Shown in pieces: positions 1-12,500 of a DNA stretch of 64,000 bases (position 1 is its first letter; every line of letters starts with the position of its first letter). The notes under the pieces are model-generated. The model saw only the letters and a list, made by a program, of their open reading frames with translations, was not told the DNA's origin and ran no database searches. The stretch spans positions 861,001-925,000 of the forward strand of contig JAZGUH010000378.1 in NCBI GenBank assembly GCA_037893225.1. Reading direction: 5' to 3'. This DNA comes from Hippasteria phrygiana (taxonomy: Eukaryota > Echinodermata > Asteroidea > Valvatida > Goniasteridae). Both the position numbers and the translations under genes were made by a program.

Positions 1-261
1 GAGATGCTTGTTTTTGTTTTTTTAGCACCAAAATTAAGCCTTTAGTTTCTGTCTTCAACATGCTTCATTTACAATGAAGCTTCCGCGGACAAGCCAGTTT
101 TGTACATGCCATATCTTAAGATCCAATTGAGCTAGACCTAGGATTATTTCTAAACACCCTACTCATCAACACTAGGTAAACTAGGTAAACAATTCTCTGG
201 AATTGTAGGAGGTGGGTGAACAATCACCTTAAACTTGGGTTAACTTTGTTGAACCACCCTG
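1..261. other. 3' flank / possible TSR1 3' UTR
   Basis: No gene, RNA or clear AATAAA on the minus strand is seen here. If the TSR1 transcript ends in this stretch, the cleavage signal is not canonical or lies outside the window. Confidence 0.4.
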
Positions 262-350
262 TAGTGCAAAACAGCTCAGATGCTTACGATAGAGCACTTG
301 TGTGGTAATCCCAAGGTCAAAAGTTCAAATCCCACTCGTGTCAGTTTTCT
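262..350 (+). repeat. tRNA-derived SINE fragment
   Basis: An A-box-like AGCTCAGATGC and a B box AGTTCAAATCC are spaced as in tRNA and followed by CAGTTTTCTT, the same tail that follows the tRNA head at 31407-31479. It is antisense to TSR1 and just downstream of its stop. Confidence 0.6.
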
Positions 351-408
351 TAATTCATTCTGTAAAAATTGCATCGTGGTGATAGGACCTGTGAGCCCAT
401 TGGCTGAT

Positions 409-599
409 TCACTCCATGATGTCATCAGCCTCTCCCTCAGGCTTGGGATTACCCATCATGCTTGCTGTTATGTTCAGAGTCCGTGGCCCCACGGGATCGT
501 ATGTCCATTTTGGGTAGACCCGCTTGTACAGGTTCAGTAGTATTGTGTCCTGAGATTTCAACTTGCCGTCAAAGATACACTTCATGTGACCATGGGTGC
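409..599 (-). CDS. TSR1: TSR1 exon 22, C-terminus and stop
   Basis: Encodes [18 protein letters not shown] and [15 protein letters not shown], then a lineage-specific tail ending ADDIME before TGA at 411-409. The acceptor is GAACAG. A tRNA-derived SINE lies antisense in the probable 3' UTR (about 262-350). Confidence 0.97.
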
Positions 600-3500
600 C
601 TGTTCAGACCAACAAAGATACAAAACGAAAATGAATCAAACTGTTGCAAACTGCTGACTGACTGAATGGATCTGAAATATACAAATCAAACAATTAGCTG
701 GCCTGACGTTTCAAACTTAAGCAAGTTCTTTCTCAAAGACAAATGACAGAGTACAAGAAACAAACATGTAGGGAACACACATGCATGAGGGGTTGGGTGG
801 AGAAACAAAAAAGAAGGATGCAAAGGAGCATAGTAGTGGGAAACATCAAAGGGAGAGGAAAGGACAGCCAGGAAGAAAGGACTTCTTTGTTCCTTTCTTC
901 CTGGCTGTCCTTTCCCATCCCTTTGATGTTTACCATGATCTTCCATGACTTTATGGTTGACTGAGCACAAATTGAAGACAAAATCACCCAAAGTAAAAGT
1001 TTACAAGTTCTGTACTTCAAATCATGCCCAGATTATCTGACCAAGACAGAGCCATTGCAATTGGGCTTTTAGAGGCTGGGACCCCTGTTAAACAGGTAGC
1101 CCGAAGGATGGGTGTTAGCCCAAATGCCATCAGAAAATTGTGCTAAAAGTTCATGGAGACTGGTCAAATGATGGATAGACCTCGTAGTGGATGACCCAAA
1201 GTGACGACTGCTGCAGAGGATCGACTTATCAACCGAACACTAAGACGAAGAACATCAACAGGTAACATAACATGCTTTTCACACAATTGGAGTTAAACAC
1301 ATTTGATAATCAAGCTTCTTTCATTTTTAAAGATTGTTTCCGTTTGTTTTCAGCATTTGAGATCCAGACTGGACAGCAGAGGGTTAGTGTATAGACTATC
1401 CGAAATTGTTTGCACAGTGCTGGGCTCTGTGCTCGACGTCTGGTTAAAAAGGCAGTACTGATGATACGACACAGACAAGCCCGTTTGCGATGGGCAAGAA
1501 TTTTGACTTTGGGTGATTTTGTCTTCAATTTGTGCTCAGTCAACCATAAAGCCATGGATGCCTCCAATCTTCACACAACATTTCCCTGATAACTATATGT
1601 ATATTCTATGCTAGGTGTAATCTGTAAGAAATTGTTACTTTAGAAATTATGAGGAGTTATTTAGGGGGGAACTTACTTTTTGTGATGTGTTTAGATCCTT
1701 GTCATTTGATTGTTGGAATTTAGTCATGTGACATTGAATCATTTGCCCCAATTCATTGACAAATATTCCATTGTATGATTTACATCTTACATCATGCAAT
1801 AAAACAAATAATGAATGTTTTCTTAATTCATGCAATGGACAGAATAGTTTGGTGAAAGATTGACTATTCCATTCAACTCAGCTATGCCAATCGTTCACCT
1901 CATGAGAATATTCCCTCCACTGCATGAACATTTATTTGTATAATGCACTCACCCAACGGCTCCTTGATGTGTCCACGGCGACCCCACTTGGTATGCAGCT
2001 CCACTGGCTTAAACCACATAATGTCCTCTGAAGAAACAACAACATTTCAATTGTGATGTCTTTTAAAGGTAATATACAACATTTTTGACCCGCTCTGTAT
2101 GCTTTTACGTGCAATGGGCCATTCTATGTGATGAGGGTGAAAAATTCTTCCAAAAAGGGGTTTTTAAGGGAGGGGATTTTTGAAAAGTTCTTACTTAAGA
2201 AACTGAGGGGTCATTTAGGGGGGGGACTTACTTTTTGTGTTGTGTTTATATGCTAGCATAACCAAAACACAGGTCGTGTAATACTTTAATGTTGTGATCA
2301 GTCTATTCTTATGTAAACAATCTATTCTTTTATAGACAACAAAGCCATAACTTACCTCTGTTGAAGAACATGTATCGGACTACAGCCTGCTTGTTAATGA
2401 TTTTGAAGGGATGACCGCTGAGGACAATCTTCTTAGCAACGATGCGATCTGGGTTAGCTGTCAGCAAAGAACCGGTGGCCACCAGGCTATGAGAACCTGT
2501 TATCGAATGATGTTACAACAATGATATGATTTAGGGGTGCTGGGGCTGGGGATGTCAACAAATCGACTCTTGAGCTGAGCTGTAGATCCCAAAATTTGTG
2601 CAATCTTCTGGTGCAGTTAAGAATTTTGTTTCTCAAAGTTAAAGGGGAAAAAGGTAAAAACAATTCTGCAAAATATTCCAAAAAATTGTTTCTCCTTGAA
2701 AGTTATTTACCATATGATTTCATTGAGAAAAAAAGACTCAAAAACATGTTTTAAAATTTTGACATCAACAAGAAAGCCTAAATAAAACAAACCCGTTAAC
2801 CTCTTGAATACGGCCATAGCCGTGGTCTATACGCCCATTCCTGCACGTACTCAATCCATTCATGTTTCAACTGTATTCTTGAATGGCAATTTAATGAATA
2901 GATGGAGTTTTTTTCAAAGAAAGCTTTTATTCATACGAAAGGCGGGGCTCCAGGTGCAATGAATAAGACTACTCTATTCAGTGTGGTGCCTATTGGAGCG
3001 TTTACACTTGGCTGCACAACCCATTCTTGGGATACCAGCCCCTCATCAATGACAGCCGGACACGAGGGGTTTGTCTACCTACCATCCGTGTTTTCCTTGA
3101 AGACGATGACTGTGGCAGGAGAAAATGCCACAGGAGCATACACTGTTGCCACGACGATATCATCCTTGGGCAGAAAGCGAATGACCTGCAGAAAATAATC
3201 ACACCCAAAAGAAATCATTTGAAGGTTTTTAATTCAAATTATTGCAAGTCAAGTTGTTAACATTTCTCTAAAGCACGTTTGCTTTAAATACTGGACACCG
3301 ATTCAATGGATTTGAAATGGATAAAAAATTCAATACTACCTTGTGCTTGTCACCGTTCGAGTGCTGTGACAGAATTGGGGAAGCCGAAAACTGCCTGAAA
3401 CCAACTTGGAAGATCAACCTCTCCTGTAAGCAAAAAGACAAAAATACAACAAACAATTCTGTATTAACATTGGTCCAATCGTAACGTATTTCTGATTTTG

Positions 3501-6500
3501 TATAAGACAAAGTAAGAATGATAAAAAAAGGAGATTGCCAGTGTAGGCCAAGGTGGCTCTGTCACTGCAGGTAGAGGGCTGGTTACGGTGTTCCACAGGC
3601 TGCAAGTTCAAATTCAGCTGCTGCAAATTGTCTTTGTTCACTTTATACATTAACCCATTCTGTCTGGCTGTTACTAATGGGGTGTTGGTATGCAGCCAAG
3701 CGTCACGTACACAATATCCAGACAATAGATTGAATACATGCAGGAATGTGCATATAGATGACAACTGGAGAGGTGATCTTTTTTTTTTAAACCGTCATCT
3801 GTATTCAGTGGGTTAAAAAAAATAATTTGCAGTAAAAACAGACGCGCTGTTAACTAGTTTGCGCCAGGATTATTTTTGCCGAAGATTTCTGATATACAGC
3901 CAAACGCCACAAATACTGATTTGCAAGAGTCATTTCAACAATATTTGTACAATATTTTTTGCCGAAACCTCATATAATTCAATACTCGGGGTGCGCCCAC
4001 CGGAGCGTAAATTGTAGAACAACAGGCCGTGCACAGCGGCCAAGTTCAAGTTCAACACACGGTCCGCCTCCACAGACTTCTTGGACTTTGTGTGTGTGTA
4101 CAAAACAAATGAGGGATTAGCGTGTTGAGACGTCACCCGGAGGTGAGTCGAGGCATGCTTGACGTTTTAACCCGTCAGCCGTGCCCGTGTATAAAAACAG
4201 CCAGATCGTGTTAACACGTCCTCCGACGCAAACTGGTTAATTACCTTGGATTTCACAGGCTCGGTGAAGTTGTGATATTTCTTTATGGCCAAGTGGATTA
4301 CAGACATCTGTTAAATGAAGCACCAAAGAAAAGTCAAATTTGTATTACATCTGAAGGAAATGAAGAAAATGGTCACAGGAACCCTCATATATACAGTCCA
4401 TTAACTACCTAAAAGACAAACAAAAAACGAGTTATCGATTGCTGGATGATTCTGCAAACTTCCAGTTTCAGTTTCCCATATCTGCATTTATTGGTGTTTT
4501 TCCCAAGAAAATGCGAATAAAGGTGACCAAACTATCCAACAAGATCTTCCTTCCTCTCAGTACTTTTGTAGGGCTATGCTGAATATTCAAATATTCAAAT
4601 ATTGATTTTCAAGTTCAAATATTCAATGGTGAAATGCAAAGGCATGATGAGAAGGGGGAAAAGGTTCAAATTTCTATAATGAAATTACATCTGTGACTTC
4701 GTGACTGGTTCCTGTCCAAATATTTGTATGACAGCTAGGCTGTTCCTACTTTTTGTTGGGAAAATAAAATTTTCTCACCACGGCAAAAAAAGTATTTCTG
4801 CATTTTTGCACGTGCGCCCCCTAAGTGAAAATCTGTCATGATGATAAGCAGTTTCGTGCATTAATTAGACTGCTTCTATGTACATACTATGTTTACCCAA
4901 AAATCGGTTTTGGGACAACCTAATATTCGATCAAATGGAAGGTCAAATATTCGAATATTTATTTATTCGATATGACTCAGCCCTATACTTTTGTGTTTTT
5001 AGCCGACTGTTTCCGTAAAAAGAGCTAAAGTACATTTTTATTTGGTACGTCGTGGACAGGGACTTTCGGTTGTAGAAACAAACAGTCTTGCCTTTGCACA
5101 AGTTCTGAAAGGCTTTAGTGCAATAAACAGCTTTGAGATATGAACAATGTGACTTAGAAGATGAAATTATACAAGATCTTCCTTTTAAAAGGTACGATAT
5201 AGCTTTGGTAATGATAAAAAAAAATGATTACTTTCAATCTGAATGTTTACAGTACATTGCAATTTAAAGTTAAACTGGCAATGGGAATTTGTCTTCAGAC
5301 TTTTTTGTCTTCCCAGGGAATGCATTTTCATTTCATAAAACGGGGGGAAAAATTCCCCTAGTGGGAAAACATTTTCACCACCTTTTCTCAAAAGTGTGAA
5401 AATAATTTCTCACTTGAATTCACAGAGGGGGAAAGTTGTGTGTGAAATGCAAAATGTGAATCAGGGCTGTGCATAGGAACTGGGTATCCGAATACCCGAC
5501 CGCAAATGTCAGGAACCGGTTCCAGATTATGGAATCAAGTACCCGTAACAAAATTAACATATTACTTTGTAATTTCCCAGACAATAAAAAACACATTATG
5601 AATGTCATTTGTAGGGATTTTTCAAAATGAAAACCAGGGTACATGGAAAAACAACAGATTAACGTTTATGATTGCTTGGGAAAAATCACTTTACACCGTA
5701 AAGCTATAGAGCTCACTGTACACACTTGCATCTTGCTGCATTGATGCACCGATGATGTAGTATTAACGTGCGGGTCTTTACGAACAATATAAACAGCAAT
5801 TGCCGAGATTTACTTTTTGGTATTGGCTTTCTGTAACGGGTACCAGGGTATCCTTACTTTTTTTTCAATCGGTACCCGATTCTCGTACTACGGGCAAATT
5901 ACTTGAGAGTTCCCAAACGGTATGGGCCCAAACGTATTAATCTCCAGCCCAAATGGTACACTTGAGCTCTCATGTACAGTCTGGAGGTTGGTAGACTGCA
6001 CAATGGAGCACTTATCGGATTAGCCGCCATTGTGATAACAGTGGTCGCTTAAATGGCTGTGCATGGCTAATCCTCCTAGGTTAATTAACCCTGGAGGAAT
6101 TAGCAGTGGCACAGCCATTGAAGTCCAGCAGGCAGGATGCTCCTTTGTTTGGTAAAACCCCAACAGCAATCAGCCTCTTTTGTTGGGCTCTTGAAGCGGG
6201 TACAAAAAAGCAAACCGTTTGGGGTCTGAAAGCGAGGCCCAAACGATAGTTTACAAACCGTTCAACAGTCTAAAGACCTAATTTGCATACCGTCAAACGA
6301 TTCACATACCGTTTGTAATTTTCGCCCACACACCTAAATGCACACCCTTAATGCGAATGCAAATGTGAATTCTTCCAACAAAATCTCCCATTCTCATTCA
6401 CAGTGTTAACTTAAGTACTGTTGATGAAGATGGTACCAGTACCAATCCTGAGAAACATTTGTCTGAATTGCTTTCATCTTCAAGCAAATTGTATCTGAAA

Positions 6501-9500
6501 ACTCTAAAAAATGCTGTGGCTTATTTGAAATAAGTACATATGAACATACAGAAAAGCACTGCTACAACAGAACGGTTTTTCACTCTTTTCTCGTGACTCA
6601 GATGACGAACTGAGCTCAAACTTTCACAGATCTGCTATTTTATGTTGAATCACATAAAATATAAACACTGTCTGCAACCATGTCAGCTCTACCAATGCTG
6701 TATCATACCTTTAAACGTGTGAATGAAAGCTATATTTGAAAAAGCTCCATCTGTTCCTTAACCCTAACCCTCCAGGGTATTTTGGCTAGAAACCCTGCCA
6801 GACGCATCAGATTGCATACTTTGTCACATTGACTTGTGTGCAGCGTGCAGAGTGTCACCACAGATGCACTGTGCTGCGTCTGGCAGGGTAAGGGTTAAAC
6901 CCCCATTTAAAAACAATATAGTTGCAACATGAATGGATTGAGTACGCACAGGCATGCACCTATAGACATCAATAAGCAAATTTACAATGTACCTTTTGTT
7001 CGTGGGGTAGCAGGCCAGATACAACAAGTGGTTTGTTTGGATCATAATCATCTGGGGAGGAATCAGATGGTTTATTTAGTTATTTTAATTCTTTCTGGTA
7101 ATGAACCCAAGGATTCCCCCATAAGTGCATGCGGCACTCTATCTTGAAAGCCTGAATAAACCAGTGGGGGAAAAAATATCAAACAAACCACATGATATAG
7201 AAGGAAACCAGAAGATATAATGATACATGTATTATAATATTATAATGATATTATAAGTGGAGCGCTGTGGCCTTGTGGCTTAGTGTATTGAATTCAAGAT
7301 CTCGGTGATACTGCAGATTGTGGGTTCGAGACCGGCTGGGGTCATGCTGCTTGTGTCCTTGCGCAAGGCACTTTGTCACAAGTTGCTTCTCTCCACCCAG
7401 GAGTAAATGGGTACCTGTGAGGGCAGTGATGGTTATGTGTTTGATTAGCCCATGTGCGCTTAAAATAGCAGCCGGGGCTGTACACTCCCCAGGGAGCTGA
7501 GAAGGTTGTAGGAATGATAAATGGGCCTGATAACCAGGGGTAATAATATTTGTAAAGCGCTCTGATTTTGCTAAAAGCGCTATATCAGTTAAAAAGTCGT
7601 ATACCCACAATGTCGCTTCCCAGGTTGTATTGTATAAAGTTGGGGCATGATCCTGGCTACACGGCATTATGAGTTTATGAGTTTATGACTTCTGACTAGT
7701 ACCCCCACCCTTCCTGAGCAAAGACACTGACAATTTGGGAGACTGCCAACATAGGCCAAGATGGCTCAGTTGGTAAAGCCCCGGTACTGCCAGTTTTCTT
7801 TGTTCACTTTGAAAAATCAGTTCAATTAAAGGAACATGTATTTGATGACCTGTCTACAATAAACTCAGAAATAACAGAGATGACAATTGTCTTACCCATA
7901 AAGCTTCTTGGGACATTGGAGATATGAACTGTGATGTAGCTACCAGTCTGTGTACATAAAAACAACAACATATCATTGTCTCAAGGGGGAGGAGCTTTTA
8001 ACAGAAAAGGGGGGTATATATTAAACTAACTTGGATAGAAGGAAGCCTAAACCATCGTAGCCCGCAACCCACCTGAGCGCCGCCATCTCTGTCCTCTGCC
8101 AGGATGCGTTTGCGCGTACGGGTGAAGTTCTCAAACTGAAAGATGCGAGCGTAGTCCTGAGGAAGGTTCTCCTTAGGATCCCACGGTGAGGTACGGAAGC
8201 TCTTCAACCCCCGATATCTAGCAGAATCAAACAAAAAATATTGTATTTGTTTTTTTAACTTGGACTTTTTTATTTTTATTGAAATCACCCAATACAAGGC
8301 TAAAAGCAATTCTAGGTAAAGGGTTACGATTAGAGGTGGTAGGGTTGGCGACATTTTAAATTGCCAACTCTGACTTAATTGCAACTCTGACAGATTCCAG
8401 AGAAATTATCCCAATTTTCAGACCTACACGTATAGACTCAGGCAGGGTTACTTACCTCCCCTAATCTGCCCTGATCTGTGAAAGTTTGATCTCAGTATGT
8501 TTTCACATTTCAGAAACAATGACATATCCTAGTAGTTATTCAGTGATGATCATACTTACCATGTACCTAGCCTAACAACCTCTAGCCTCTTTACGCCCTG
8601 TGCTGGTTGTGATATGTAAGACAGTGGACTATAGAGGCCAGAGGCAGTCATGCAAGGGGTTGAGTGCACATCTCCCCAATCTTGCCATAATGTGAAAATA
8701 AGCCAGTTCGCTATTTCAACTGCGCATGTGCACAATGACATTTTATCCCGAATGACCAGCGTGACCTAACGCGCTCGTGTAAATGCTAAAGGTGGTCGCA
8801 CAACGCGCACGTGTTAAATTCAATCAGAATGGGCGTTCGCGTAACATGGCGTGACATTACGTCAGCAATTTTATCCCGAATAACCTTTGACGTTTGAAAT
8901 ACCGAACTGGCTCATTGAGGTATGGTTTCTGTTGTGTGTCCAATCTGGAGGGCACTGACTGATGGATCAACCATCTGACCAATCTGCTGACAGAACAATC
9001 AACTACAAGCCCACTGACTGGCCAAACCCATCAAGTGATTGACAGAGCAACAAATCCACTGGCCAACCGACTGTTGACCATCTGACCCACTAATAGGGGT
9101 TTCACACTACTCTGGAATAATACCCGGGTAATTAATCACCCAAGTAGAAGTGCATTACCTGGGTAGAAACCATACCGTAGAATCAGTTTCACGCTACAAA
9201 ATTAATTGATAATCATTGGGGTAAATTTTATACTTTGGATTACAAACGGGATTTATATTACTGAACAAATGAGGGCGCCAAACATTCTGTTTTTCATTAT
9301 TGCCTTTGCGTGGTTGGGCTATTTTTTTTTCAGCTGGTTGAAAGGGGAAGGAAGGCGAGAGTGCTGTTTTTTTTTTCGCACTTCGGGGTCATTTCCACTT
9401 TTCTTGAAAACGGCAGCACCCCAGGTGCCATGATTTCACAGGATGCTTGAGACTGCTATTTACTTTAATGTGTAGTACAGTATTTGTAATAATTCAGTAA

Positions 9501-12500
9501 TTTTGTTTTTTGATGTTTGCAAATATTGTATAATACCTTCTATAAAAGCATACCTTGCAAAGCGCTGTCTTGCTACTACGTCCGTTGGGGTATCCACTTC
9601 GTCTGGGAACATGACTTGCATACGTTCCTCTCGGTACTTCTCCAACCTGATTGGAAGAGAATTATGCCCTATATTACATCGATTCTTAAATGAGACTTTA
9701 GGAAAAAAATCAGTTCATGGCAATTGATGAGACAATTTATAGGAAAGTTTTTTCACCATACAAAACCATACAGCTGTCAAGTTTTGTATGGTATACCTGC
9801 TGTACACTCAGTGACTCACTGTATGGTTTTGTATGGTAACATTGCTTATTAGAGATAAGCTGTGTACCACTGGTGTGTGGTACAACAGCTAGTCCACTGT
9901 GGAGCTACTGTCTGGTTTTGTATGGTCAAAAGACTTGCCTGTACTGAACTATGTAAGGTGATGAATGGTAAATCAACTTGACCTCTGTATGGCACTGTAA
10001 GGTTTTGTATGGTTGTACAGGCTGTGTCTGCTGGCAGGTGCAAGGTTTTGTATGGTGAATCAACTTTATTGTGTACTGGGGAACATTGATGAATATATAC
10101 CTGCTGTACACTCAGTGACTCACTGTATGGTTTTGTTTGGTAACTTGATAAGCTGTGTACCACTGGTGTGTGGTACAATAGCTAGTCCACTGTGGAGCTA
10201 ATGTCTGGTTTTGTATGGTCAAAAGACTTGCCTGTACTGAACAATCTAAGGTGATGAATGGTAAATTAACTTGACCTCTGTATGGCACTGTAAGGTTTTG
10301 TATGGTTGTACAGGCTGTCTGCTGGCAGGTGCAAGGTTTTGTATGGTGAATCAACTCCATTGACGAATAGGCCTATACCATTTTAGAATTAGGGCGGTTT
10401 CTCAATATTTATTGTATTGATATTCATAACTTTATGTAAAATTATATAATTTTACATATATTATGTAATCAAACAATAGCATACAATTTTACAAAGGAAA
10501 GCAATAGTATATAAGGCCTGCTTCTCTGCCACATTTCCCATCGTGATCATCAAGACTACCCCAGACAGTTTTTAGTGGTATAGGCAAATGTTTATATGCA
10601 ATGACTAACCGGGAAGTTCAGTACCTTCAGCAGAACCTGAAAGGTGAAGAGTTAGACATTTTCATGAAGTTGATAGAGAAAATGCCTGGGAAAAGAGAGG
10701 CTGATGAAGGGTAAGTTCATTTTTTAAAAATCTTGCCTGCATTATTATTATGATACTTTTACACAACTTTAAAAAAAAAAGATGTTGAGTGATTCAGTTT
10801 ACATGAATGTGTAATCAAATTATAATCAACTCAGAGTCGTAAAGTGACCCGAATGGAAATGTTTTGGCAATCTTGGAAAAAGCCCTGTTTTTATTAATTT
10901 TTATGATGTTTGTTCATTCTTATTGTCTAAGTTAATTTTTTTCTGTTGGTTTTATCAATTAAAAATAATCAATTAAAAATAACAATTAAAATACAAAACA
11001 TACCCCTCCCCACAGGCTTAGTACGGTTAAAGTTAGGGGGACTGACATTTTAATCCTAACAAGATCAATGACACGGGAACAAGAACATGTACTTGTTCCT
11101 ATTTTGTTTAGCATTTGAGAAAGATCATGCTAGGTTGAATTGTCAGGCCCTCTGAACTTGAAGCAAATAAATAATAGTATAATACTTTTATTATTTGCAG
11201 GCTTGGTCCCAAAGAGAAAAGGATGAAAGAGCAGGAGGAAGAGGAGAGAAGCAGTGATGATGAGGAGGAAGCGGAGGAAAATGAAAGCAGACAGGAGGGG
11301 GAAGAAGAGGAGAGACAACAGGACGAGGATGGGGAGGAAGATGAAGATATTGAGGAGCAGGAGGAATATGGAATGAGACAACAGGATGTGGAGGATGAAA
11401 AGGAAAATGAGCAGAGTGATGAGGGAAGAGAGACTAAGGAGACACAAGGAGGGGAGCAACGGAAGAAGGAAAAGAGAAGACGACAGAGAGACAAGAAACG
11501 ACAACAGTTGGAAGAAGAGAAGAGACAGCAGCAAAAGGAAAAAGAGAGGAAGGAGGATAAACAGCGACAGAAGGAGGAGAAGAGAAGACGAAAGGAGGAG
11601 AAGAAACACAGAAAGGCGGAACAGAAACGCAAGCTGGAGAAGCAGATGGAGGCGGAAAGGCGAAAGGAAAAGAGGAGACAGAAGGATATGAGGAGAAGAC
11701 CACTGCAGTCCCCACAGTCAACAGATACAGACACAGACGAGGAGGAAGACGTGGACTTCAGTGACACCACTCACACCAGTGATGAAGACGACTGTCTCTA
11801 CTATCTGCCATCTGAAGGTGATGCATCATCATCAGAACCAGAGAATGAGCCATTTTTCACAGACTCGTCCTCAGATGATGGTGCGCCACCACAAGCTGTA
11901 GCCAGAGGTCGAAGGCCCATCGCCGTTGAACCGGATTCAGATGCCAACCCAGACCGGCCCCATGATCCTGAAGACCCGCCTCATCCAAGCGACCGCCACG
12001 GGTGGACAAGAGACTTGGAGAAAATTCATGTGCACAAGTTTAAAGGGCCCAAACCTTATGGACCAACATTTCCACGCCCAGATGATGACGACCCCCTGGA
12101 GTATTTTTGTAATTTTTTCCCCCTCTCTTTGTTTTCAAACATGTCCCGCTACACTAACATGCAAGCAGGTGCCAAACTCTCCAAGCCAACTACACCAGAA
12201 GAAATGCGAGCATGGGTCGGCATAAGACTTCTTCAAGGAGTACACTCCAACATAAATGCGGAGGATGACTGGTCTGTGCACCCAGGCCTCAGAAACAACC
12301 TGGTATCCTCCACCATGACCAGAGCTAGGTTCTACCTGCTTTCCGAAGTCCTGGCATGCACAAATCCACAAAAAGGGCCAAATACCATCAGGAGCAGGAA
12401 AGATCGCTACATGTACATGAAGACTCATCCTTTGTACCATCTCCAGCTCATTTGGGACACAGTCGGTAAAAACTGCCTGGACAACTTCAACCCCCGGAAG

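Noticed and set aside
7100..7165. An exon candidate upstream of TSR1 exon 16 (TTTATTCAG acceptor)
   Set aside because: The frame does not match the family. The segment 6993-7051 with LLPHEQK joins exon 15 in phase.
9849..10360. Minus-strand frames with repeated [14 protein letters not shown] text
   Set aside because: They arise from the tandem subterminal repeats of the piggyBac element, not from a gene.
11108..11770. Long minus-strand Ser/Leu-rich frames opposite the piggyBac transposase
   Set aside because: They mirror the GA-rich (Glu/Lys/Arg) coding strand. This is a compositional shadow with no domain.
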